From positions 310,001-374,000 of the forward strand of contig NZ_JACIDR010000002.1 of NCBI RefSeq assembly GCF_014196425.1: a DNA stretch of 64,000 nt, read 5' to 3'. Position 1 is the first letter of the stretch. Each line of letters begins with the position of its first letter. Source of the stretch: Hansschlegelia beijingensis. Its GTDB lineage: Bacteria > Pseudomonadota > Alphaproteobacteria > Rhizobiales > Methylopilaceae. The notes below the pieces were generated by a model, which did not search any database, was not told the origin of the DNA, and saw nothing but the letters and a program-made list of their open reading frames with translations. Both the position numbers and the translations under genes were made by a program. Shown piece after piece: positions 56,699 to 64,000 of the stretch.

Positions 56699-57094
56699 AT
56701 GGCGAAGATGATCCACACGATGATCCGCGTGCGCGACGAGGAACGCTCCGTCGCGTTCTACCGGACCGCGTTCGGGCTCGAGGTGGCGGACCGCTACCCG
56801 TTCGACGGCTTCACGCTGATCTACATGGCCAATCCCGAGACGGGCTTCGAGCTTGAGCTCACCGTCAACGCCGGCCGCGACGCCGCTTACGATCTCGGCG
56901 ACGGCTACGGCCATCTCGCGGTCTCGGTCGACGACCTCGCGGCCGAGCACGCCCGGTTCGAGGCCGCGGGGCTGAAGCCGAACCCGCTCAAGACCATGGA
57001 GCGCGACGGCGAGCCCTTCGCGCGGTTCTTCTTCGTGTCCGATCCGGACGGCTACAAGATCGAGGTGCTGGAGCGCGGCGGCCGCTTCCAGTGA
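56699..57094 (+). CDS. VOC-family lactoylglutathione lyase-like protein
   Basis: 131 residues in two beta-alpha-beta-beta-beta repeats. MIHTMIRVRDEERSVAFYRT, GFELELTVN, YGHLAVSVDDLAAEHARFEA and FVSDPDGYKIEVLE give the metal ligands (His, Glu, His, Glu) of glyoxalase I. It would isomerise the methylglyoxal-glutathione adduct, upstream of gloB at 2.2 kb. Other VOC functions are possible. GCAGGAGG precedes the ATG. It ends 4 bp from the convergent membrane gene. Confidence 0.85.
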   Translation: MAKMIHTMIRVRDEERSVAFYRTAFGLEVADRYPFDGFTLIYMANPETGFELELTVNAGRDAAYDLGDGYGHLAVSVDDLAAEHARFEAAGLKPNPLKTMERDGEPFARFFFVSDPDGYKIEVLERGGRFQ

Positions 57095-57098
57095 CGCC

Positions 57099-57686
57099 TC
57101 AGAGCACGTCGTAGAGCCAGAAGATCCAGGACAGCTGCGCCGCGAGCGCCAGGGAGACCAGCGCCGCGTGCAGGCGCCGGTCGCTGGAGAAGGCGCCCAG
57201 CGCGAAGGCCAGGATGAAGCCCGCGTTCCTGTACGGGTAGACCGGCCCCAGCGTGTCCAGATAGGCGCCGCCCTTGAGGCTGGTGTCGGCGAAGTCGACG
57301 ATGAAGATCAGCGCCAGCAGCCCGAAGAACCACGCCCGCCGGGACATGAAGTAGTCCCGGTAGCCGGCGTACTCGTCCATCTTGTCCGGGAACAGCAGCG
57401 TGGTCGCCAGGAACAGCAGGCAGGCGTAGAAGATCAGGAACAGGTAGAGCTGGAACGACCACACCGGCGCGGCCGACAGCCGGTACTCGAACCACCAGAA
57501 ATGCGCGATGCCGAGCAGGACGAACAGCGCCCAGCCGAGGTGCACGGGGTAGATCGTCTCGCGCGAGGGATGCTGCACGAAGCGCGCGAGCCCCGTCAGC
57601 AGACGCCCGACGCCCAGTCCGACCACCACGCCCACGATCATCCGGACGTGCACGAAGGCTTCGTGATTTGCTGCGAGCTGCGACAC
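57099..57686 (-). CDS. Multi-spanning membrane protein of unknown function
   Basis: 195 residues with about five to six membrane segments ([100 protein letters not shown]). The start is GTG at 57686 behind GGGAGGGAA. No conserved domain was recognised. It lies opposite leuB with ~100 bp between starts. Confidence 0.75.
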   Translation of the reverse strand: MSQLAANHEAFVHVRMIVGVVVGLGVGRLLTGLARFVQHPSRETIYPVHLGWALFVLLGIAHFWWFEYRLSAAPVWSFQLYLFLIFYACLLFLATTLLFPDKMDEYAGYRDYFMSRRAWFFGLLALIFIVDFADTSLKGGAYLDTLGPVYPYRNAGFILAFALGAFSSDRRLHAALVSLALAAQLSWIFWLYDVL

Positions 57687-57786
57687 TCCGGTTCCCTCCC
57701 GTTCTCGGCCAAGACGCTTGCCACCGGGCGGCGCCGGGTTCAAAACCCGGGCGGCTCTCTGGCATACACAGATGACGAGGATCCTA

Positions 57787-58902
57787 ATGGCGGCCCATAA
57801 ACTTCTTCTTCTGCCCGGCGACGGCATCGGCGTCGAAGTTCTCGCCGAGGTTCGTCGCATCCTCGCCTTCATCGAGCAGAAGGGGATCCTCTCCTTCGAG
57901 ATTGAGGAAGACCTCGTGGGCGGCGCCGCCTATGACGCGCATGGCGTGGCGATCACGGACGCCGCCATGCAGAAGGCCAAGGCCGCGGACGCGATCCTGT
58001 TCGGCGCGGTCGGCGGCCCGCAGTGGGACGGCGTGCCCTACGACGTGCGGCCGGAAGCCGGCCTGCTGCGGCTGCGCAAGGAGCTCGAGCTGTTCGCCAA
58101 TCTGCGCCCGGCGATCTGCTATCCGGCGCTCGCCGACGCCTCCGCGCTGAAGCGCGAGCTGGTCGACGGCCTCGACATCGTCATCGTCCGCGAACTCACC
58201 GGCGGCGTCTATTTCGGCGAGCCGAAGGAGATCACCGATCTCCCGAACGGCCAGAAGCGCGCCGTCGACACCCAGGTCTACGAGACCTACGAGATCGAGC
58301 GCATCGCCAAGGTGGCGTTCGAGCTCGCCCGCGTGCGCTCGAACCGCGTGACCTCCGCCGAGAAGCGCAACGTCATGAAGTCCGGCCTGCTGTGGAACCA
58401 GGTCGTCACCGCGACCCACAAGGCCGGCTACGAGGACGTCAAGCTCGACCACATGCTGGCGGACGCGCTCGGCATGCAGCTGGTGCGCGCGCCCAAGCAG
58501 TTCGACGTCATCGTCACCGACAATCTGTTCGGCGACATCCTGTCCGACGTCGCCTCGATGCTGACCGGCTCGCTCGGCATGCTGCCCTCCGCCTCGCTCG
58601 GCGCCGAGGATCCGGCGACCGGCAAGCGCAAGGCGCTCTACGAGCCGGTGCACGGTTCGGCCCCGGACATCGCCGGCAAGGGCCTCGCCAACCCGATCGC
58701 GATGATCGCGAGCCTCGCGATGGCGCTCAAATATTCGCTCGGCAAGCCGGAGCTCGCCAACGTGCTCGATCGGGCGATCTCCGAAGTCCTGGCCGACGGC
58801 CTGCGCACCGGCGACATCTGGACCGAGGGCATGACCAAGGTCGGCACCTCCGAGATGGGCGGCGCCGTGCTCAAGAAGTTCGAGACCCTGCTGTCCGCCT
58901 GA
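57787..58902 (+). CDS. leuB: 3-isopropylmalate dehydrogenase
   Basis: 371 residues. [46 protein letters not shown] and [15 protein letters not shown] are the isopropylmalate dehydrogenase blocks, and residues of the decarboxylating-dehydrogenase active site are intact. It oxidises 3-isopropylmalate with NAD+ in leucine synthesis. AGGA lies before the ATG at 57787. A terminator follows, then the repeat array. Confidence 0.95.
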   Translation: MAAHKLLLLPGDGIGVEVLAEVRRILAFIEQKGILSFEIEEDLVGGAAYDAHGVAITDAAMQKAKAADAILFGAVGGPQWDGVPYDVRPEAGLLRLRKELELFANLRPAICYPALADASALKRELVDGLDIVIVRELTGGVYFGEPKEITDLPNGQKRAVDTQVYETYEIERIAKVAFELARVRSNRVTSAEKRNVMKSGLLWNQVVTATHKAGYEDVKLDHMLADALGMQLVRAPKQFDVIVTDNLFGDILSDVASMLTGSLGMLPSASLGAEDPATGKRKALYEPVHGSAPDIAGKGLANPIAMIASLAMALKYSLGKPELANVLDRAISEVLADGLRTGDIWTEGMTKVGTSEMGGAVLKKFETLLSA

Positions 58903-58928
58903 GACGACCGCAGGTCCGCCGCATGAAG

Positions 58929-58957
58929 AAGGCCCGGCGCCCCCCGCCGGGCCTTTT
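58929..58957 (+). terminator. Intrinsic terminator after leuB
   Basis: AAGGCCCGGCG and CGCCGGGCCTT form an 11-bp stem with a 5-base loop, followed by TTCTTTTC. It precedes the repeat array. Confidence 0.85.
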
Positions 58958-58999
58958 CTTTTCGTCGCCCCGTCCTCCTCGGACGAAGAAGAGAGCCGG

Positions 59000-59520
59000 C
59001 CTCGAACGAAGGGCGCCCTTTCCCTCCCTCGCAGAGGGGAGGGTGGACGGCGAAGCCGGCCGGGTGGGGTGGCCGCAGGACAGAGCGCTACGCTCGAAGA
59101 CCCCACCCGACCCTCCGCTGCGCGGAGGGCCACCCTCCCCACGCTGCGCGTGAGGAGGGAGGGGAGGCGTCGCGCCTCGGACGAAGGGCGCTCTTTCCCT
59201 CCCTCGCAGAGGGGAGGGTGGACGGCGCAGCCGGCCGGGTGGGGTGTTCTCAGGACAGAGCGCTACGCCCAAGAGCCCCACCCGACCCTTCGCTGCGCGA
59301 AGGGCCACCCTCCCCGCGCTGCGCGCGAGGAGGGAGAAGAGGCGTCGCGCCTCGGACGAAGGGCGCTCTTTCCCTCCCTCGCAGAGGGGAGGGTGGACGG
59401 CGCAGCCGGCCGGGTGGGGTGGTCTCAGGACGGAGCTCTACGCCCGAAGACCCCACCCGACCCTTCGCTGCGCGAAGAGCCGCCCTCCCCGCGCCAAGCG
59501 TGAGGAGGGAGAAGAAGAGG
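59000..59520. repeat. Three tandem copies of a 175-bp palindromic unit
   Basis: The anchor ACGAAGGGCG recurs at 59006, 59181 and 59356: an exact 175-bp period. Each unit has CCCTCCCTCGCAGAGGGGAG, GGGTGG, CGGCCGGGTGGGGT, then the complementary ACCCCACCCGACCC, GGGCCACCCTCCCC (or CGCCCTCCCC in the third) and GAGGAGGGAG. Read together, the two halves of a unit are imperfect inverted repeats and could fold into one long stem-loop. Inner TCGCTGCGCGA is a further short palindrome. Copies 2 and 3 are closest; copy 1 differs more. No gene is called: long open frames on both strands shift between units because 175 is not a multiple of three. It could be a REP/BIME-like or MITE-like element. Confidence 0.9.
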
Positions 59521-59593
59521 CTGAGCTTCGCACCCGGCCGAGCGGTTGACGCCGGCGGACGCCGTCACGAGATAGGGGAGAGGTCGAGCCGGC

Positions 59594-59884
59594 TCAGTAG
59601 CCGGGGAGGTCGAGGCTCGAGGGCAGCGGCGAGCGGCTGAAGCTGATGCTGTTCCGGGCCTGGTAGGTCGGCTGATAGACAGCGGACGTGTTGTATTTGG
59701 CGGCGGAGGGCGGGCTGTCCGGCGTGGTCCGGGTGTTCAGATAGCTCGGCTGCCGGGTGATCGTGACGGACACGCCGCCGTCGCGGGCGGGCTCCCAGGG
59801 CTCGGCCGACGCGAAGGACGCGATCAGCGGGACCGCTGCGATCGCCGCGGCGAAGATGAATGAACGCGTCAGGGGAAAGGACAT
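59594..59884 (-). CDS. Small secreted protein of unknown function
   Basis: 96 residues. A signal peptide (~1-27: SFIFAAAIAAVPLIASFASA) is followed by a Ser/Pro/Thr/Tyr-rich stretch with SVTITRQPSYLNTRTTPDSP and PTYQARNSISFSRSP. No family was recognised. It lies between the repeat array and asd, divergent from asd. The start at 59884 is supported by the signal peptide. Confidence 0.65.
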   Translation of the reverse strand: MSFPLTRSFIFAAAIAAVPLIASFASAEPWEPARDGGVSVTITRQPSYLNTRTTPDSPPSAAKYNTSAVYQPTYQARNSISFSRSPLPSSLDLPGY

Positions 59885-60053
59885 GTCTGGCTCCGGCGCC
59901 TGAGTGCCACAATCCCTGAACGCGGTCGAGGCGATTTGGTTGCGGCGCGTCGCCGGCCGCCGTTGAATTCTCCCGCGTTTCGCGGCATTGGAACCCCGCG
60001 GCTTGACGCTGCGGAAGTGAGGGGCCGCCGGCGCGCGGCCCATGGAGCGGAAA

Positions 60054-61085
60054 ATGGGTTATCGGATCGCCGTCGTGGGCGCCACGGGCAATGTGGGCCG
60101 CGAAATGCTGAGCATCCTCGACGAGCGGGAGTTCCCGGTCGACGAGATCGTCGCGCTCGCCTCGCGCCGCAGCCAGGGCACGGAAGTGTCCTTCGGCGAC
60201 CGCACCCTGAAGTGCCAGACGCTCGAGATGTTCGACTTCTCGAAGACCGACATCTGCCTGATGTCGGCCGGCGGCGCGATCTCCAAGGAATGGTCGCCGA
60301 AGATCGCCGCCCAGGGCGCGATCGTGATCGACAATTCCTCGGTCTGGCGCATGGACCCGGACGTGCCGCTGGTGGTGCCCGAGGTCAACGCCGACGCGGT
60401 CGGCGGCTACGCCAAGAAGGGCATCATCGCCAATCCGAACTGCTCGACCGCCCAGCTCGTGGTGGCGCTCAAGCCGCTGCACGACGCGGCCAAGATCAAG
60501 CGCGTCGTGGTCTCGACCTACCAGTCGGTCTCGGGCGCCGGCAAGGACGCGATGGACGAGCTCTGGAACCAGACCAAGGGCATCTACGTGAACCAGGCGC
60601 CCGAGCACGAAGGCGGCAAGTTCCCGAAGCAGATCGCGTTCAACGTCATTCCTCACATCGACGTCTTCATGGAGGACGGCTACACGAAGGAGGAATGGAA
60701 GATGGTCGCGGAGACCAAGAAGATCCTCGACCCGAAGATCAAGCTGACCGCGACCGCCGTGCGCGTGCCGGTGTTCGTCGGCCATTCCGAGGCCGTGAAC
60801 ATCGAGTTCGAGAACCCGCTCTCGGCCGACGAGGCCCGGGACATCCTGCGCGAGGCGCCGGGGCTGCTGGTCGTCGACAAGCGCGAGCCCGGCGGCTACG
60901 TGACCCCGGTCGAGTGCGTCGGCGATTTCGCGACCTTCGTCAGCCGCATCCGCGAGGATCCGACGGTCGACAACGGGCTGGCGATGTGGATCGTCTCGGA
61001 CAATCTGCGCAAGGGCGCGGCGCTCAACGCGGTCCAGATCGCCGAATGCCTCGCCAATCGCGGCCTGCTCAAGCAGGCGGCGTGA
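60054..61085 (+). CDS. asd: Aspartate-semialdehyde dehydrogenase
   Basis: 343 residues. RIAVVGATGNVGREMLSIL is the NADP site, IIANPNCSTAQLVVAL the catalytic cysteine block, and VRVPVFVGHSEAVNIEF holds the active-site histidine. It makes aspartate semialdehyde for lysine/DAP, threonine and methionine. GGAGCGG lies before the ATG at 60054; an in-frame ATG four codons earlier is possible. It is followed 7 bp later by a DUF1737 gene. Confidence 0.95.
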   Translation: MGYRIAVVGATGNVGREMLSILDEREFPVDEIVALASRRSQGTEVSFGDRTLKCQTLEMFDFSKTDICLMSAGGAISKEWSPKIAAQGAIVIDNSSVWRMDPDVPLVVPEVNADAVGGYAKKGIIANPNCSTAQLVVALKPLHDAAKIKRVVVSTYQSVSGAGKDAMDELWNQTKGIYVNQAPEHEGGKFPKQIAFNVIPHIDVFMEDGYTKEEWKMVAETKKILDPKIKLTATAVRVPVFVGHSEAVNIEFENPLSADEARDILREAPGLLVVDKREPGGYVTPVECVGDFATFVSRIREDPTVDNGLAMWIVSDNLRKGAALNAVQIAECLANRGLLKQAA

Positions 61086-61092
61086 GGGCGCG

Positions 61093-61299
61093 ATGAAGCT
61101 CTACCGTCTGCTCACCGGTCCGGACGACGCCGCGTTCTGCCGGCGCGTCTCGGACGCGATCAACAAGGGCTGGACGCTGCAGGGCGATCCGACCCTGACC
61201 TACGATCCGGAGAAGAAGACGGTGATCTGCGGCCAGGCGATCACCAAGGAGATCGTCGGCGTGGAATGGTCGGACGAGATCAAGCTGTCAGACTGGTGA
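61093..61299 (+). CDS. DUF1737 domain protein
   Basis: 68 residues: LYRLLTGPDDAAFCRRVSDA, then INKGWTLQGDPTLTYDPEKK, then ICGQAITKEIVG. This is the DUF1737 domain, a small domain of unknown function also found fused to other proteins. It starts 7 bp after asd and is probably co-transcribed. Its last 20 bp overlap the end of the convergent helical protein gene. Confidence 0.85.
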   Translation: MKLYRLLTGPDDAAFCRRVSDAINKGWTLQGDPTLTYDPEKKTVICGQAITKEIVGVEWSDEIKLSDW

Positions 61300-62029
61300 C
61301 GATCGACAGGGCCGGCCGGCGCGGCGGGGTCCTGTCGTCGCCCTCCTGAAGGTCCCCGTCGATCGCGACCAGCTTCGGCCGCGAGGGCGCGGGCCGCGGG
61401 CCGCGCAGCACGGTCTCGGCGCGCAGCAGCAGCTCCTTGGCCTGGGTCTGCGACCCCACCGCCTGAAGAGTGGCGGCGAGCCGCAGGCAGCTCTGGGCGA
61501 GTTCGGGCGCGAGCGGCGCGAGCGACGGCGCCGAGATCGCCACGAGGTCGAGCGCCACGGTCGCGGCGGCGCCGGCCGCCGACACCTGCCGCCGGTCGCC
61601 GGTCGCGCTGACCGGAGCGCCGGCGTCGAGAGCGTCCCGGACCGAGCGGGTCCAGCCCTCCCCGAAGGCGCGCAGGATGCAGCGCTGCTCGCAGGCGCGG
61701 GCCACCAGCATCAGCCGCGCCACGTCGTCGGACTGGGCGGCGAGATCCACGGTCAGGATCGCGACGCCGCGCACCAGCGCCTCCTCGGCCTCGCGCAGCG
61801 AGCCCTCCTCGGCGTCGGCGGTCCACTCCAGCGCGAACCGCAGATAGCTCGCGGCGAGCGGGGCGTTCCAGTCGGAGCGCTCCGGGTGGGAGGACCGCAA
61901 TTCTTCCCAGGCCGCCCAGGCGTCGCGGTACCGGCCGGCCCGCTCATGGGCGAGCGCCAGACGCGCCAGGGCGGCGATCGGCGACTGCGCCCCGGTCGGT
62001 ACGGGCCGTTCTGCTGCGTCGCGCGCCAT
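61280..62029 (-). CDS. Helical (TPR-like) protein of unknown function
   Basis: 249 residues, mostly alpha-helical and Ala/Leu/Arg-rich. LARLALAHERAGRYRDAWAA is TPR-like, later followed by ARLMLVARACEQRCILRAFG and LAPELAQSCLRLAATLQAVG. No catalytic motif or signal peptide is seen. The C-terminal ~35 residues are Pro/Arg-rich. Function is unknown. It is divergent from the mesaconyl-CoA hydratase gene. Confidence 0.65.
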   Translation of the reverse strand: MARDAAERPVPTGAQSPIAALARLALAHERAGRYRDAWAAWEELRSSHPERSDWNAPLAASYLRFALEWTADAEEGSLREAEEALVRGVAILTVDLAAQSDDVARLMLVARACEQRCILRAFGEGWTRSVRDALDAGAPVSATGDRRQVSAAGAAATVALDLVAISAPSLAPLAPELAQSCLRLAATLQAVGSQTQAKELLLRAETVLRGPRPAPSRPKLVAIDGDLQEGDDRTPPRRPALSIVTSLTA

Positions 62030-62237
62030 CTCGCATCCTCATTGTGTCGTCGAACGGCGGCTCCCCGCCGGTCGGCAGACATTGGCGCACCCGGCTTGAA
62101 AGCCGCGTGAAGCGAACGGGTCGCAATCGCCCGATCCTCTTCACCGTCCGGAAAGGCAGTTGCGACGACGAATGTCGATGTCGCCTCGACGGACGGGCCG
62201 TGCCACATACCGCGCCGCAACCAGGACGGAGCGGGGC

Positions 62238-63281
62238 ATGGCCGGAGCAGGTCGTTTCTTCGAGGACTTCGTGGTCGGCGACGTGATCAGGCACGCCACC
62301 CCGCGGACCGTCACGGTCGGCGACGTCGCGCTCAACCAGGCGCTCTACGGCAACCGCTTCGTGGTGCAGTCCTCCGACGCGTTCGCGCAGGCGGTCGGTT
62401 ATCCGCGCAGCCCGGTCGACGACCTGATCGCCTTCCATGTGGTGTTCGGCAAGACCGTCCCGGACGTGTCGCTGAACGCCTTCGCCAATCTGGGCTACGC
62501 CGCCGGCCGCTTCCTGGCGCCGGTGTTTCCGGGCGACACGCTCGTCTCGACCTCGGAGGTGATCGGCGTGCGGCCGACGTCCAAGGGGGACGCGGGCGTC
62601 GTCTGGGTCCGCACGAGGGGCGCCCGCGCCGACGGCGCGCCGGTGCTGGAATATGTCCGCTGGGTTCTGGTCCGCGTGCAGGGCGGCCGGCCGCTGCCGG
62701 AGCCCGTCGTCCCGACCCTCCCGAGCGCGGTCGATCCGTCAGAGCTCGGCGGGGCGTGCCCGCGCATCGACCGCGCCGCGTGGGACGACGTCCAGGCGGG
62801 CGGCGCGCGGCGCTTCGACGACTACGCGGTCGGCGAGAAGATCGACCATGTCGACGGCATGACGATCGAAGAGGCCGAGCACCAGCTCGCGACCCGGCTG
62901 TGGCAGAACACGGCCCGGGTGCATTTCGACGGCTACGCGCAGAAGAACAGCAAGCTGGGCCGCCGGCTGGTCTATGGCGGCCACGTCATCAGCCTGGCCC
63001 GGAGCCTGAGCTTCAACGGCCTGGAGAACGCGTTTCACATCGCCGGCGTCAATGGCGGCCGGCACGTCGCGCCGATCTTCGCCGGAGACACGCTCTACGC
63101 CTGGTCCGAGATCGTCGACAAGCAGCCCCTTCCGGGCCGCGACGACGTCGGGGCCTTGCGGGTGCGCGTCACCGGCCTGAAGGACTGCCCGCCGACGGAT
63201 TTCCCGCGCGCCACGCCGGACGGGAAGGATCATCCGGCGGTGGTGCTCGATCTGGATCTCTGGCTCCTGATCCCGCGCTAG
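62238..63281 (+). CDS. mch: Mesaconyl-CoA hydratase (MaoC-like, two hotdog domains)
   Basis: 347 residues. FFEDFVVGDVIRHATPRTVT opens it; FVVQSSDAFAQAVGYPRSPV, DDLIAFHVVFGKTVPDVSLN and FPGDTLVSTSEVIGV follow, and the second half has RRFDDYAVGEKIDHVDGMTI and YGGHVISLARSLSFNGLENA. The sequence is strongly like Mch of the ethylmalonyl-CoA pathway, which hydrates mesaconyl-CoA to beta-methylmalyl-CoA. The ATG at 62238 has GGACGGAGCG upstream. It ends 4 bp from the convergent TetR gene. Confidence 0.9.
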   Translation: MAGAGRFFEDFVVGDVIRHATPRTVTVGDVALNQALYGNRFVVQSSDAFAQAVGYPRSPVDDLIAFHVVFGKTVPDVSLNAFANLGYAAGRFLAPVFPGDTLVSTSEVIGVRPTSKGDAGVVWVRTRGARADGAPVLEYVRWVLVRVQGGRPLPEPVVPTLPSAVDPSELGGACPRIDRAAWDDVQAGGARRFDDYAVGEKIDHVDGMTIEEAEHQLATRLWQNTARVHFDGYAQKNSKLGRRLVYGGHVISLARSLSFNGLENAFHIAGVNGGRHVAPIFAGDTLYAWSEIVDKQPLPGRDDVGALRVRVTGLKDCPPTDFPRATPDGKDHPAVVLDLDLWLLIPR

Positions 63282-63285
63282 CGGC

Positions 63286-63999
63286 TCAGGCTGCCTCCAG
63301 CGCGGGATCGCTGGCCGGGGCGCGGCGTCGTTCGCTGCCGTCCCCCGAATGCAGCCGGCGGAGCACGGCGCGGACCCCCGCATCCTGCGTCTCCGCGATC
63401 TGCCGGATCTCGTCGGCGTCGCTGAGCCAGCGCGGCGTGCGGAAGACATGCTCGCGCACCCGGATCATGGTCATCGCGTTCTGCAGGGCGATCATCAGCA
63501 TGCGCTCGCCCTCCAGCATCGGCTTGCCGGCCAGCGTCGGGAGGCCCTCCTCCCGGCGCCACTCGGCCAGCATGGCGGTCCAGAGCGGCAGGCTCTTCCT
63601 CGCGCTGAGGTGGATCGGCTCCGGATAGGCGTCGAGCCCGGCGCGGAAGAACAGACGGGTGGCGGTCGGCGTCATGCGCGGCAGCATGTGGCCGTAGACC
63701 TCCGCGACGCGGTCCACCATGGGCGCGCCGGCCGACTCCTCGAAACGCTCGAGCGCGCCGACGCTCCAGTGCTCCTGGAACACCTCGACGAACACGGCGT
63801 CGATCAGCTCGTTCTTGCTGCCGAAATAGCGGTAAAGCAGCGCCTGCGTCACCCCGATCGAGGCGGCCAGGTCGCGGGTCGGTCCGCTGAAGCCGTTTTC
63901 TGCGAAGAACTGACAGGCGGCCGCGATGATCTGCGCCCGTCGCACGTCGCCGGCGAGCCGTGCGGCCCGGGGCCGGGCAGCCGGTTCGTCGCGGCCCAT
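63286..63999 (-). CDS. TetR/AcrR-family transcriptional regulator
   Basis: 237 residues. The N-terminal helix-turn-helix is RRAQIIAAACQFFAENGFSG, then ASIGVTQALLYRYFGSKNEL. The C-terminal ligand domain is unrelated to a known ligand. The ATG at 63999 is at the last complete codon of the window, so a longer start just outside cannot be ruled out. It is convergent with mch, so a regulatory link is not implied by a shared promoter. Confidence 0.9.
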   Translation of the reverse strand: MGRDEPAARPRAARLAGDVRRAQIIAAACQFFAENGFSGPTRDLAASIGVTQALLYRYFGSKNELIDAVFVEVFQEHWSVGALERFEESAGAPMVDRVAEVYGHMLPRMTPTATRLFFRAGLDAYPEPIHLSARKSLPLWTAMLAEWRREEGLPTLAGKPMLEGERMLMIALQNAMTMIRVREHVFRTPRWLSDADEIRQIAETQDAGVRAVLRRLHSGDGSERRRAPASDPALEAA

Positions 64000-64000
64000 G

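Noticed and set aside
59000-59520. Possible CRISPR array
   Set aside because: Repeats are 175 bp and continuous with no unique spacers, and no cas genes are near.
58871-59640. Several overlapping open frames in the repeat array on both strands
   Set aside because: The 175-bp period is one base more than a multiple of three, so the same DNA is read in a different frame in each unit. No start signals or known domains are seen.

Overview
The window is GC-rich alphaproteobacterial chromosome, most likely Hyphomicrobiales (Rhizobiales). This is inferred from the protein content: L32, glnK-amtB, ftsK-lolA-xth neighbourhood, CcmABCDG, a Zur-ispG pair, DUF2794, a PhaR-type PHB regulator, and a two-hotdog mesaconyl-CoA hydratase typical of organisms using the ethylmalonyl-CoA pathway (many of them serine-cycle methylotrophs). 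No rRNA, tRNA, prophage, insertion sequence or CRISPR array was seen. Genes lie on both strands and are tightly packed. Several start with GTG or TTG behind clear ribosome-binding sites.

Layout. 1-4.3 kb: end of a LysR regulator, metW, a second methyltransferase, glyoxalase II with a cupin, and a drug/metabolite exporter. 4.4-7.8 kb: PHB block (phbB, phaA, an unknown secreted protein, phaR). 7.8-14 kb: ispA, mtgA, rpmF, a PAS-(degenerate GGDEF)-EAL protein, ispG and a Zur-like regulator. 14-22 kb: 3-hydroxybutyrate dehydrogenase, glucokinase, ABM protein, RluA-type synthase, lipid/diacylglycerol kinase, ArgE/DapE deacylase and a hybrid histidine kinase. 22-27.4 kb: RibBA-like protein and a split cytochrome c maturation cluster (ccmG-ccmD-ccmC, ccmB, ccmA) with two opposite-strand genes lodged in it. 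27.6-34.6 kb: aconitase, DUF1223 protein, hydrolase, DUF2794, RidA, leuD, sulfotransferase. 34.6-40.4 kb: thpR, aldo/keto reductase, tesA divergent from a ybbA/ybbP-like exporter, and a 27-residue membrane protein. 40.5-46.2 kb: NDH-2, thioredoxin-TPR protein, Lon-N protein, Trm112, UbiH-type monooxygenase, tesB. 46.4-53.8 kb: sigma-54-type site, glnK-amtB, ftsK, an AAA ATPase, lolA, xth. 53.8-59 kb: cNMP-binding protein, OmpR-type regulator, L,D-transpeptidase, Bax1-inhibitor-like protein, a VOC protein, leuB. 59.0-59.5 kb: three tandem copies of a 175-bp palindromic unit. 59.6-64 kb: asd, DUF1737, an unknown helical protein, mesaconyl-CoA hydratase and a TetR regulator.

How the genes fit together: carbon storage and C2/C4 acyl-CoA metabolism recur (phaA, phbB, phaR, bdhA, tesB, mesaconyl-CoA hydratase, aconitase). 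PhaA and PhbB also feed the ethylmalonyl-CoA route. Nitrogen control is seen at glnK-amtB. The rest is largely envelope, isoprenoid and amino-acid housekeeping.

I do not see a clear new multi-gene defence or mobile system. The least explained items are the 175-bp palindromic repeat array, the two genes that interrupt the ccm cluster (one of which appears to extend the end of ccmA), the AAA ATPase between ftsK and lolA, and the unusually tight tail-to-tail packing of convergent genes.
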